From NCBI RefSeq assembly GCF_012524165.2, contig NZ_JABACJ020000001.1, positions 62,001 to 126,000 on the forward strand: a stretch of DNA of 64,000 bases, written 5' to 3'. Of the stretch, positions 56,521-64,000 are shown one piece after another. Within the stretch, counting starts at the first letter, position 1, and each line of letters begins with the position of its first letter. The stretch is from Faecalicatena faecalis. GTDB lineage: Bacteria > Bacillota > Clostridia > Lachnospirales > Lachnospiraceae. The position numbers and the translations under genes are program-made. Below the pieces are notes generated by a model that saw nothing but the letters and a program-made list of their open reading frames with translations, was not told the DNA's origin and made no database searches.

Positions 56521-57177
56521 TCAAAGTGAGCTTAAACGGTCAAGATGGAAGTCCATTGGTCTGCCTGTATAAGGATGTCTGAAGGTGAGACGACAGGCGT
56601 AGAGTTGAAGCGTATCAGCAGTCTGAACCTGGGAGGCATCTCCATACTTTTTATCACCAACGATTGGGCATCCTAAATGTGCCATCTGTACGCGAATCTG
56701 ATGATGACGCCCGGTCTCTAGTGTGACGCCCACCAGAGAATAGGGTGGTCTGGATTCGAGGACTTGGTAATGCAGGACGGCTTTCTTTGCTCCTGGCGTA
56801 TCCTGTGTACAGATGTGGGAAGAATTGGTCCGCCCGTCTTTGACGAGATAGTCGCACAGGCGGTCTTCCTTGGGGCTGGGGGTACCGGACAGCATTGCAC
56901 GGTAGTACTTGCCAAAGCCGTACTGTGTAAGCTGTCTGTTGAGCTTGGCCGCAGCCGGTTGGTTCTTAGCAAATACCAGCAGGCCCTCTACCGGCTGATC
57001 CAGACGATGGATCACAGACAGGTAGGGTTCAGATTTCTTTTCGGAATTTCTGTAAATATGGTTCTTTAGAATACTGACCATATCTGGTGTGCCGATGCGG
57101 CTGCTTTGTGTTGCAATCCCTGCGGGTTTTACGCAGACGATAATATCCTGATCTTCATATAGTATATCGGGGTTCAT
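56521..57177 (-). CDS. RluA-family pseudouridine synthase
   Basis: RNA-modifying enzyme of 218 residues that isomerises uridine to pseudouridine. The catalytic Asp lies in the RluA signature VIHRLDQPVEGLL, and GRHHQIRVQMAHLGCPIVGD is the second conserved block. There is no N-terminal S4 domain, so it is one of the short RluA/TruC-like enzymes; the RNA target is unknown. The frame is open to 57435, but ATG 57177 with AAAGGAG upstream matches the start of the fold (MNPDILYEDQDIIVC). It diverges from the exchanger gene. Confidence 0.92.
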   Translation of the reverse strand: MNPDILYEDQDIIVCVKPAGIATQSSRIGTPDMVSILKNHIYRNSEKKSEPYLSVIHRLDQPVEGLLVFAKNQPAAAKLNRQLTQYGFGKYYRAMLSGTPSPKEDRLCDYLVKDGRTNSSHICTQDTPGAKKAVLHYQVLESRPPYSLVGVTLETGRHHQIRVQMAHLGCPIVGDKKYGDASQVQTADTLQLYACRLTFRHPYTGRPMDFHLDRLSSL

Positions 57178-57204
57178 TTTATTTACTCCTTTAGTTTGAT
57201 ATCC

Positions 57205-57233
57205 TTGACTTTTCGGTGGAATCTGACTACACT
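57205..57233 (+). promoter_or_regulatory. Promoter of the exchanger gene
   Basis: TTGACT, 17-base spacer, TACACT, in the 88-base divergent gap. Confidence 0.75.
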
Positions 57234-57265
57234 GATTATCGTACAAATGAAAAGTGAGGTCAAGT

Positions 57266-58243
57266 ATGATAACATATTTATTATTGATTATAGGATTTTT
57301 TCTGCTTATTAAAGGAGCGGATTTTTTTGTGGATGGAAGTTCCAGCGCTGCCAAGCTTCTGCGGGTGCCGTCGATCGTCATCGGGCTTACGGTAGTCGCA
57401 TTCGGGACAAGTATGCCGGAGGCTTCAGTCAGCATTACTGCTGCACTTCAGGGGAAGAATGACCTGGCTGTTAGCAATGTAATCGGTTCGAATATATTTA
57501 ATCTGATGGTGGTTCTGGGGGCGAGTGCAATTGTGCAGCCGATTCAGGTGAAGTGGTCCATTTTAAAGCGGGAATTTCCGTTTTCAATTGTTATTACAGG
57601 CATTCTTTTCTTGATGCTGACAGGATTCCGGTTTCAGGATATTCTGACAGGGGATCGTGAATATGTGCTTTCGAGGCCTTGCGGAATTTTTCTGCTGGTA
57701 CTTTTTGTTGGATTTGTAGTATCTGCGGTAATCGATGCACTGCATTCCAGAAAGAAAATCGCTGAGTCAGGGGAACCAGAGGAAGAATATGAGGCATTGA
57801 CGCCTATCCGCAGTACAGTTTATGTGGTGGTTGGAATTGCCGGAATCATCATCGGTGGTGATTTTGTAGTAGAAAGTGCTTCTGATATTGCGGCGAGCTT
57901 CGGGCTGAGCCAGACGTTTATCGGTCTGACAATTGTAGCGTTGGGAACCTCCCTGCCGGAGCTGGTGACTTCTATGGTAGCAGCAAAAAAAGGAGAGAAT
58001 GATCTTGCATTGGGCAATGTAGTAGGGTCCAACATTTTCAATATCCTGCTCATTCTGGGAGCATCGGCTTCCATCGCTCCGATTACTGTAAATGCCCTTG
58101 CAGTACAGGATACGGTGATCCTGATCGTAGCGAGTCTGCTGGTATTTATCTGTTCGATCAGCAAAAAAGGTCTCTCTAAGCTGGAAGGATTTATGTTCCT
58201 TCTGTTTTATGCAGTATTTTTTGTATTTATTCTACTGAGATAA
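57266..58243 (+). CDS. CaCA-family Na+/Ca2+ exchanger (YrbG-like)
   Basis: Cation antiporter of 325 residues with about ten helices in two inverted repeats. Each repeat carries the alpha motif: VAFGTSMPEASVSITAAL with SNVIGSNIFNLMVVLG in the first half, VALGTSLPELVTSMVAA with GNVVGSNIFNILLILG in the second. An acidic cytoplasmic loop (about 165-180) separates them. It probably extrudes calcium. ATG 57266 with GAGG six bases upstream is preferred over 57254. Confidence 0.94.
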   Translation: MITYLLLIIGFFLLIKGADFFVDGSSSAAKLLRVPSIVIGLTVVAFGTSMPEASVSITAALQGKNDLAVSNVIGSNIFNLMVVLGASAIVQPIQVKWSILKREFPFSIVITGILFLMLTGFRFQDILTGDREYVLSRPCGIFLLVLFVGFVVSAVIDALHSRKKIAESGEPEEEYEALTPIRSTVYVVVGIAGIIIGGDFVVESASDIAASFGLSQTFIGLTIVALGTSLPELVTSMVAAKKGENDLALGNVVGSNIFNILLILGASASIAPITVNALAVQDTVILIVASLLVFICSISKKGLSKLEGFMFLLFYAVFFVFILLR

Positions 58244-58257
58244 TCTATATAGTTACA

Positions 58258-58286
58258 TTGCTTTTTTACGGGATTTCTATTATACT
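58258..58286 (+). promoter_or_regulatory. Promoter of the xpaC-telA operon
   Basis: TTGCTT, 17-base spacer, TATACT. Transcription would start near 58293 and leave a leader of about 130 bases. Confidence 0.7.
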
Positions 58287-58292
58287 TTAAAT

Positions 58293-58424
58293 GATAAGCA
58301 GTTAGATCGTATCACACGCCCTTTTTGGGCGGAGACTCGAAGGTCTTAGTAGGGCAATTTGTCGTGATGAGCCCGAAGGGCGGGCTGTCAGACCTGTAGT
58401 GAAATAAGATTTAGGTGAGGAAAA
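58293..58424 (+). other. Structured leader of the xpaC-telA operon
   Basis: Contains the hairpin CGCCC/GGGCG, the pair AGCCC/GGGCT, and a longer-range AGGTCT/AGACCT pairing that would enclose the second. It resembles a folded RNA but matches no riboswitch class I know. Confidence 0.4.
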
Positions 58425-59849
58425 ATGGAAAATCAAGATTGGGAGAAATTAGGTGAAGATATAAGCAGGACGGTTCAGGAGGCGATAGACTCCCAGAATT
58501 ATAACCGCCTGAATCAAACGATTACGAATACAATCAGCGGTGCGATGGACACCCTGGAGAAAGGGCTGCATAACGTCGGTGATGTTGTGGATAAGACGGC
58601 TCGGAATTTTCAATATCATTCTGGTCCCCAGGGAACGCGCTGGGAGAAAAAGAACGCATACCGATATAACCGGGAGCAGGATCAGAATGTGTATCGGGGA
58701 ATGTATCAGGGAAAAGGCACGCAGCAGGGAGGTACTTATCAGCAGGGCCAAGGCAGTGCATTTTACCGGGAGCAGCAGCGCGCATATGCCCGCGGTAATG
58801 GCGCTGGATATCGGTCTGCAGAGCGGCGCGGCGGTCAGGCGGAGCAGTCAAATGCCTTAGTCAAACGCCAGGAGCTGTTTGCAAAGCCCACAGGTGCCAA
58901 GGTCGGCGGAATCATCATGACAGTCATGGGATTTACTGTAGGCATTTCGATGCTGTTTACGTTAGGTGCGTTGGTAACATCGATTCTCCTATCTCCGGCG
59001 ACCATGCCGCTCGGTATTTCCGTGATGATTGTATTGGCGGTCCTGGCTGGAATGTTCACGGTCGCAGGCGGCATCCTGGCAGGAGCAGGAACTTCGCTAT
59101 TGGGAAAGGTGAAGAGATATCAGCGTTATTTAAGCGTGCTTGGAGAAAAAGAATACTGTGAGATCAAGAGTCTTGCAGATCATGTAAAAAAGTCCAATAA
59201 GTTCATCGTGAAGGACATTCAAAAGATGATCCGTAAGGGATGGTTCAGACAGGGGCATTTAGACGGACAGAAGACCTGCCTGATCACAAGTAACGAGGCG
59301 TATGAACAGTACCATGACTTGATGGAGCGTATGGAAAAGCAGAAGCTGGAGGAGAAGCTTACCCGCGAGCAGCAGCAAAAGGAGCAGGAAAAGCAGGCAA
59401 AGGAGCAGAAGCAGTTGGATCCGCAGGTGCAGGAGATCATCCGCACAGGAGATGAATATATTAAGAAGATCCATGAGTGTAACGATGCCATTCCCGGGGA
59501 GGAGATTTCGGCAAAGATTTCCCGGATGGAGGTTCTGGTCGACAAGATTTTCGACAGAGTAGAGCAGAACCCGGAGAGTATCACGGATATCCGCAGGCTG
59601 ATGGAGTACTATCTGCCGACGACTGTGAAGCTGTTGGAGGCTTATGAAGAGTTAGATTCTCTTCCGGTCCAGGGCGAGAATATTATTACATCTAAGAATG
59701 AGATTGAAAAGACATTGGATACTTTGAATGTGGCCTTTGAAAAACTACTGGACAGTTTGTTCCAGGATACAGCGTGGGATGTGTCATCTGATATTTCTGT
59801 GCTGAATACAATGCTTGCCCAGGAAGGGCTGACAAAAGATGATTTTTAA
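58425..59849 (+). CDS. XpaC-like membrane protein
   Basis: 474-residue protein. The N-terminal helical part (1-60) is followed by a Gly/Gln/Tyr/Arg-rich low-complexity stretch (about 65-140), two membrane segments (about 158-190 and 194-223) and a soluble helical half. A Glu/Gln/Lys-rich coiled coil lies at about 310-345. The final third matches the XpaC family (DPQVQEIIRTGDEYIKKI, MEYYLPTTVKLLEAYEEL), named from a Bacillus gene linked to chromogenic phosphate hydrolysis; its true activity is unknown. It is paired with telA 21 bases downstream, a common arrangement. Confidence 0.82.
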   Translation: MENQDWEKLGEDISRTVQEAIDSQNYNRLNQTITNTISGAMDTLEKGLHNVGDVVDKTARNFQYHSGPQGTRWEKKNAYRYNREQDQNVYRGMYQGKGTQQGGTYQQGQGSAFYREQQRAYARGNGAGYRSAERRGGQAEQSNALVKRQELFAKPTGAKVGGIIMTVMGFTVGISMLFTLGALVTSILLSPATMPLGISVMIVLAVLAGMFTVAGGILAGAGTSLLGKVKRYQRYLSVLGEKEYCEIKSLADHVKKSNKFIVKDIQKMIRKGWFRQGHLDGQKTCLITSNEAYEQYHDLMERMEKQKLEEKLTREQQQKEQEKQAKEQKQLDPQVQEIIRTGDEYIKKIHECNDAIPGEEISAKISRMEVLVDKIFDRVEQNPESITDIRRLMEYYLPTTVKLLEAYEELDSLPVQGENIITSKNEIEKTLDTLNVAFEKLLDSLFQDTAWDVSSDISVLNTMLAQEGLTKDDF

Positions 59850-59870
59850 ATCAGGTTTGGAGGAAAGACT

Positions 59871-61010
59871 ATGAGTAACGAATTTGAAGCATTTGCAACA
59901 ACCCCGACATTAACACTGGAACCTTTTCCACAGGAAAAGCAGGCAGTCGTACAGCCAGCGCCGGAAAAAGAAGCTGAGGCCCTGGACGACAGCATCTTAA
60001 CAGAGGAAGAGAAGAAGGCTGTAGATGCATTTGTCAATCAGATCGATCTGACCAATTCATCCGTTATCCTGCAGTATGGTGCTGGAACACAGAAAAAGAT
60101 GGCAGACTTCTCAGAGTCAGCTCTTGAGAATGTGAAGACAAAGGACTTAGGTGAAGTAGGAGATCTGCTTTCGGATGTCGTACGAGAGTTGAAGGACTTT
60201 GACGAGGAAGAGGAAAAAGGATTCCTTGGAATTTTCAAGAAGACCTCCAATAAGATTACAGCTATGAAGGCAAAGTATGCCAAGGCAGAGACAAATATCA
60301 ACCAGATTGTGAAAGTACTTGAGAACCACCAGGTACAGCTTTTGAAGGATGTAGCAATTCTGGATAAAATGTACGAAGTGAACCTGACCTATTTTAAAGA
60401 ACTCTCTATGTATATACTGGCAGGTAAGAAAAAGCTGCAGCAGGTACGCAATGAAAAGCTGCCGGAGCTTTTACAGAAAGCTCAGCAGACCGGATTGCCG
60501 GAGGATGCGCAGGCCGCGAAGGATTTGGATTCCATGTGCAACAGATTTGAAAAGAAGATCCACGATCTGGAATTGACACGTACGATTTGTATCCAGACAG
60601 CACCACAGATTCGTCTGGTACAGGGAAATGACACACTGATGGTAGAGAAGATTCAGTCTACCGTGGTGAATACGATTCCACTGTGGAAGAGCCAGATGGT
60701 ACTGGCACTTGGTGTAGAGCACTCTGCACAGGCCGCTGCTGCGCAGAGAGAAGTGACAGATATGACCAATGAACTGCTCAAGCGTAATGCGGAGAAACTC
60801 AAGATTGCTACAATTGAGACAGCAAAAGAGTCTGAGAGAGGCATTGTGGATATTGAGACGCTCAAGACGACGAATGAATCACTGATTTCCACTCTGGATG
60901 AGGTGATGAAGATTCAGCAAGATGGAAGACAGAAACGTCAGGAGGCAGAGCGTGAGATGCAGAGGCTGGAGGGAGAACTCAAACAGAAGCTTCTTCAGGT
61001 GCAGGCATAA
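59871..61010 (+). CDS. telA: TelA-family protein (toxic anion resistance)
   Basis: 379-residue, largely alpha-helical cytoplasmic protein of the TelA/KlaA family, linked to tellurite and cell-envelope stress resistance. Blocks such as ENHQVQLLKDVAILDKMYEVN, IQTAPQIRLVQGND and VNTIPLWKSQMVLALG are typical. The mechanism is not established; association with XpaC suggests the two act together at the membrane. ATG 59871 follows TGGAGGAAAG. Confidence 0.92.
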   Translation: MSNEFEAFATTPTLTLEPFPQEKQAVVQPAPEKEAEALDDSILTEEEKKAVDAFVNQIDLTNSSVILQYGAGTQKKMADFSESALENVKTKDLGEVGDLLSDVVRELKDFDEEEEKGFLGIFKKTSNKITAMKAKYAKAETNINQIVKVLENHQVQLLKDVAILDKMYEVNLTYFKELSMYILAGKKKLQQVRNEKLPELLQKAQQTGLPEDAQAAKDLDSMCNRFEKKIHDLELTRTICIQTAPQIRLVQGNDTLMVEKIQSTVVNTIPLWKSQMVLALGVEHSAQAAAAQREVTDMTNELLKRNAEKLKIATIETAKESERGIVDIETLKTTNESLISTLDEVMKIQQDGRQKRQEAEREMQRLEGELKQKLLQVQA

Positions 61011-61047
61011 TCAGTCTTTTAAGGAGCATGGATTTTATTGAGAAGCC

Positions 61048-61076
61048 TTGACAAAAAATGGCTTTTCGAGTAAAAT
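61048..61076 (+). promoter_or_regulatory. Promoter of proS
   Basis: Consensus TTGACA, 17-base spacer, TAAAAT, directly before the T-box leader. Confidence 0.88.
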
Positions 61077-61084
61077 CACAAATA

Positions 61085-61323
61085 CTATGAGCGATGAACG
61101 GGATTAGTATATACGTAAAAGTGCCACAGAGAGGGAGTGTATGGTGAAAGCTCCTGCATGGAAGGTATAGAACCGGCCCGGGAGCTGCCACGGGAAACCG
61201 GGGCGTAGAACCGGCGTTAACGGTGTATGAGTGAACTGTGTCATGGGATGCAGTTAATTAGGGTGGTACCGCCGAGACTTTCGGTCCCTTTTTTAGAGGG
61301 AGGAAGGCTTCGGCGATTTTTTG
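61085..61323 (+). ncRNA. T-box riboswitch leader controlling proS
   Basis: The T-box itself reads AGGGTGGTACCGC at 61260-61272 and pairs with uncharged tRNA. Upstream are Stem I features (ACAGAGAGGGAG near 61125). The terminator form pairs CGCCGA (61270-61275) with TCGGCG (61310-61315) around an inner TCCCT/AGGGA hairpin, followed by six T residues; the T-box arm and terminator are mutually exclusive. The specifier should be a proline codon. The CCG in GAACCGG near 61173 is a candidate, not proven. Confidence 0.93.
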
Positions 61324-61425
61324 TTTTAGAGGAAAGCCGGGGCTTCATACAATACAGTTGTATGTTTCTTCCCAACACAAAATGAACGGAGCAAGGGCTT
61401 CGGAAAATGGAAAAGGAGACGCACT

Positions 61426-62868
61426 ATGGCAAAGGAAAAAAAGTTAGTTGAATCAATCACATCGAGAGATGAAGATTTCGCACAGTGGTATACAGATGTT
61501 GTACGCGAAGCAAAGCTGTGTGACTATTCAGGGGTGAAAGGCTGCCTGAACTATCTGCCGAATGGATATGCGATCTGGGAGAATATTCAGGCAGACTTAG
61601 ACAAACGTTTTAAAGATACAGGGGTAGAGAATGTATACCTCCCGGTCTTGATTCCAGAGAATCTTCTTCAAAAAGAAGCAGACCATATTGAAGGATTCGC
61701 ACCGGAAGTGGCATGGGTCACACATGGCGGACTGGAGAGACTTCAAGAGAGATTCTGTATCCGCCCGACTTCAGAGACATTATTCTGTGACTTATGGAGC
61801 AAAACAGTTCAGTCTTACAGAGACCTGCCAAAGGTTTGGAATCAGTGGTGTTCTGTACTGCGTTGGGAGAAGACGACAAGACCGTTCTTACGTTCCAGAG
61901 AGTTCCTGTGGCAGGAGGGGCATACGATTCATGCGACTTATGAAGAGGCAGAGCAGAGAACTCTGACGATGCGCGATGTATATAGAGACTTTATCCAGGA
62001 TGATCTGGCGATCCCGCTTATCTGTGGACGCAAGACGGAGAGCGAGAAGTTTGCCGGGGCACAGGATACTTATACAGTAGAAGCACTGATGCATGACGGA
62101 AAAGCATTGCAGTCAGCAACGAGCCATTTCTTCGGAAGTGCGTTCCCGGATGCATTTGAGATTAAATATGCAGACAAGAATAATGAGCTGCACAGCGTGT
62201 ATGAGACTTCCTGGGGACTTTCCACCAGGATTATCGGCGCCATCATCATGGTACATGGAGATGACAGCGGCCTTGTATTGCCGCCGAGAATTGCACCTGT
62301 ACAGACAAGAGTCATACCGATCGCACAGCATAAAGAAGGTGTGCTTGACAAGGCCAACGAATTACTTGAGACTTTGAAGGCTGCAGGTTACAGAGTGAAG
62401 ATTGATGATTCTGAGAAGAGCCCTGGCTGGAAGTTCAGTGAGCAGGAGATGCTGGGCATCCCGACCAGAATTGAAATCGGGCCAAAAGATATCGAGAACA
62501 ACCAGGTCGTTGTTGTACGCCGTGATACAAGAGAAAAAATCGTAGTATCACTGGATGAAATCACAACAAAACTGGCTGAAATTCTGGAGACGATTCAGAA
62601 GGATATGTTCAACAAGGCAAAAGCATTCTTAGATTCTCATATCGATACTGCAGTTACCATGGATGAGATGAAAGAAAAGTTCCAGGAGAACCGCGGATTC
62701 ATCAAGGCAATGTGGTGCGGAGATGAGGCATGTGAAGATGAGATCAAGGCTCAGACAGGCGGCGCATCATCCAGATGTATCCCAGATGATGAGGAGCACC
62801 TTTCCGATGTCTGCATCTGTTGCGGAAAACCAGCGAAACACATGGTTTACTGGGGCAAGTCATACTAA
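61426..62868 (+). CDS. proS: Prolyl-tRNA synthetase, archaeal/eukaryotic type
   Basis: Charges tRNA-Pro, 480 residues. It is the short form without the bacterial editing insertion and with a C-terminal zinc-binding domain ([20 protein letters not shown]) ending in the conserved WGKSY. Class II motifs are visible: motif 2 around [24 protein letters not shown] and motif 3 [19 protein letters not shown]. This type is widespread in Firmicutes and was probably acquired long ago. The T-box upstream controls it by proline-tRNA charging. Confidence 0.97.
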   Translation: MAKEKKLVESITSRDEDFAQWYTDVVREAKLCDYSGVKGCLNYLPNGYAIWENIQADLDKRFKDTGVENVYLPVLIPENLLQKEADHIEGFAPEVAWVTHGGLERLQERFCIRPTSETLFCDLWSKTVQSYRDLPKVWNQWCSVLRWEKTTRPFLRSREFLWQEGHTIHATYEEAEQRTLTMRDVYRDFIQDDLAIPLICGRKTESEKFAGAQDTYTVEALMHDGKALQSATSHFFGSAFPDAFEIKYADKNNELHSVYETSWGLSTRIIGAIIMVHGDDSGLVLPPRIAPVQTRVIPIAQHKEGVLDKANELLETLKAAGYRVKIDDSEKSPGWKFSEQEMLGIPTRIEIGPKDIENNQVVVVRRDTREKIVVSLDEITTKLAEILETIQKDMFNKAKAFLDSHIDTAVTMDEMKEKFQENRGFIKAMWCGDEACEDEIKAQTGGASSRCIPDDEEHLSDVCICCGKPAKHMVYWGKSY

Positions 62869-62948
62869 GAGCGGAAGCTTACAATACAGCGGAAGAGACT
62901 ATGACAATAAAAAACGGCTAGGAAAATGATGCAGAAGGGGTGAGATAC

Positions 62949-62995
62949 TTTTGCAAAGGGGTCTGACCCTTTTGCAAGAGGGTCTGGCCCCTTTG
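62949..62995. repeat. Tandem 21-base repeat and hairpin
   Basis: Two adjacent 21-base units (62949-62969 and 62970-62990) start TTTTGCAA and end GGGTCTG(A/G)CCC; they agree at 18 of 21 positions. CAAAGGGG and CCCCTTTG, and inside them GACCC and GGGTC, also fold as a hairpin. It lies between proS and the HD gene and has no T tract. Confidence 0.6.
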
Positions 62996-63036
62996 TATAA
63001 AGAAGAAGGAATAAAACATACGCGGAGGCGATGAAA

Positions 63037-63600
63037 ATGAACAGGGAAGAGGCATATCAGATTCTTACGAAATATATGGAAGGAGAGAGATATCTCCAGC
63101 ATTCTTTGGCGGTCGAGGCCATCATGAAGGGGCTCGCGAAGAGGCTTGCACCGGATCAGGTGGAGCGTTGGGGAATCGTCGGATTGCTGCATGATTTGGA
63201 TGAGGAGCAGTGTGAATGGCAGGAACATCCAGAGGTGCATGGCCCCACATCTGTGGAAATTTTGAAAAAAGAAGGTATAAATGACCAGGAATTGTTCGAT
63301 GCTATATGTGCACATAATCCGGCATCTGGTGTGAAAGCGCGTACGAATCTCCAGTATGCGGTACTGGCGGCAGATCCGATGAGCGGATTTTTGAAGGCAA
63401 TTGCCCAGATCTATCCAGATAAAAAAATTACAAGTGTCAAGCATAAATCGGTCAATAAGAGGTTCAGAGAACTGAGGTTCGCATCAGGAGCGAACCGGGA
63501 TTATATGGAAGCAATCGAATTCACCGGGCTTGATCTGGATGAATTTATCGACATTGCATTGGAAGAAATGTGCAGTATTGCGGATGATTTGGGATTATAG
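63037..63600 (+). CDS. HD-domain hydrolase
   Basis: Small HD-superfamily protein of 187 residues. Metal ligands by pattern are H22 (LQHSLAVE), H52-D53 (GLLHDLDEE), H69 and a later Asp (AADPMSGF). It is probably a phosphohydrolase of a nucleotide or similar compound; the substrate is unknown. ATG 63037 is preferred over 63031 because CGGAGG then has an eight-base spacing. It stands alone between proS and rpsL. Confidence 0.85.
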   Translation: MNREEAYQILTKYMEGERYLQHSLAVEAIMKGLAKRLAPDQVERWGIVGLLHDLDEEQCEWQEHPEVHGPTSVEILKKEGINDQELFDAICAHNPASGVKARTNLQYAVLAADPMSGFLKAIAQIYPDKKITSVKHKSVNKRFRELRFASGANRDYMEAIEFTGLDLDEFIDIALEEMCSIADDLGL

Positions 63601-63652
63601 GGGGAATTATAGGTAAAGTTGCAAAAACTTCATGAAATTAGTTGTAAATCCC

Positions 63653-63681
63653 TTGACTTTCCCGAAAAAACGTAATAAACT
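63653..63681 (+). promoter_or_regulatory. Promoter of the rpsL operon
   Basis: TTGACT, 17-base spacer, TAAACT, leaving a leader of about 110 bases. Confidence 0.75.
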
Positions 63682-63725
63682 AATTTAGCGTGCACAAAGG
63701 CAGATTGTTTTTGGTGCGCAAATCA

Positions 63726-63775
63726 AGATAATTACGATTATCTGCAACCCCTTACCACATAAGTGGAAGGTAACG
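63726..63775 (+). other. Leader hairpins ahead of rpsL
   Basis: AGATAAT-TACG-ATTATCT (63726-63743) is a perfect stem-loop. A second fold, CCAC/GTGG or the wider TTACC/GGTAA, follows it. They may mediate ribosomal-protein autoregulation. Confidence 0.45.
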
Positions 63776-63799
63776 AAGAATCATAGGAGGTGAAAAAGA

Positions 63800-64000
63800 A
63801 TGCCAACATTTAACCAGTTAGTTAGAAAAGGACGTCAGACTTCTGAAAAGAAATCTACAGCACCGGCACTTCAGAAAGGATACAACTCTCTGCAGAAGCG
63901 TGCTACGAATGTATCTGCACCACAGAAGAGAGGTGTATGTACAGCAGTTAAGACAGCTACACCGAAGAAGCCTAACTCAGCTCTGAGAAAGATCGCCAGA
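63800..64000 (+). CDS. rpsL: Ribosomal protein S12, 5' part
   Basis: First 67 codons of S12, cut by the window end. It begins [13 protein letters not shown] and reaches the [11 protein letters not shown] motif, with the wild-type (streptomycin-sensitive type) lysine. It carries the extra internal segment of about 14 residues typical of Firmicutes and absent from E. coli. AGGAGGTGA lies just upstream. It normally heads the rpsL-rpsG-fusA-tuf operon, so those genes are expected beyond the window. Confidence 0.98.
   Translation, partial: MPTFNQLVRKGRQTSEKKSTAPALQKGYNSLQKRATNVSAPQKRGVCTAVKTATPKKPNSALRKIAR

Overview
The window reads as chromosomal DNA of a Gram-positive anaerobe of the class Clostridia, most likely a Lachnospiraceae-type gut Firmicute. 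The pointers are rpoB-rpoC upstream of an rpsL-type ribosomal operon start, a cheC/cheD chemotaxis set, BMP-type nucleoside transport, the glgC-glgD pair, spoVG, a membrane pyrophosphatase, a T-box-controlled archaeal-type ProRS, and DnaD/DnaI-like replication proteins. The genus cannot be fixed from the sequence alone. No rRNA, tRNA, CRISPR array, phage or insertion sequence was seen.

Layout: 1-6031 holds the 3' part of rpoB and complete rpoC, ended by a strong terminator. 6194-14643 is a compact chemotaxis operon: a double CheW-like protein, cheR, cheY, an MCP, cheC, cheD, a receiver-GGDEF protein, cheA and cheW, many overlapping, with no cheB. 14841-26511 holds two tandem GntR/UTRA regulators, then a BMP lipoprotein with its ABC transporter, a cysteine hydrolase, a PfkB kinase, a nucleoside phosphorylase, a BtpA/SgcQ-family barrel, an iron alcohol dehydrogenase and a TrpA-like barrel. 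This looks like uptake and breakdown of a nucleoside-like compound by a pathway I cannot name. 26951-38471 is a second catabolic locus: a zinc dehydrogenase, a class I aldolase, an FGGY kinase, a D-2-hydroxyacid dehydrogenase, two paralogous RpiR regulators, a phosphotriesterase-like hydrolase and a ribose-type ABC transporter. Two of its promoters carry three-site operator arrays with nearly the same spacing.

38626-44822 carries a KdpDE-like two-component pair on the minus strand. Divergent from it is a LytTR regulator / GHKL kinase / BceAB-type ABC transporter operon with a 22-bp-period direct repeat at its promoter. 44957-48395 holds an M24 peptidase and a K+-dependent membrane pyrophosphatase. 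48515-53493 (minus) holds murC, then a dnaD-dnaI-like-prs operon preceded by DnaA boxes. 53708-56460 is glgC-glgD-spoVG, followed by a minus-strand RluA-type pseudouridine synthase and a divergent Na+/Ca2+ exchanger. 58425-61010 is an xpaC-telA pair, then a T-box leader and proS, an HD-domain protein, and the start of rpsL.

The most interesting material is the pair of uncharacterised catabolic loci (with a TrpA-like barrel outside any tryptophan operon and the duplicated RpiR operator geometry), the LytTR-controlled BceAB module with its apparent binding site, and the DnaA boxes in front of the helicase-loader operon.
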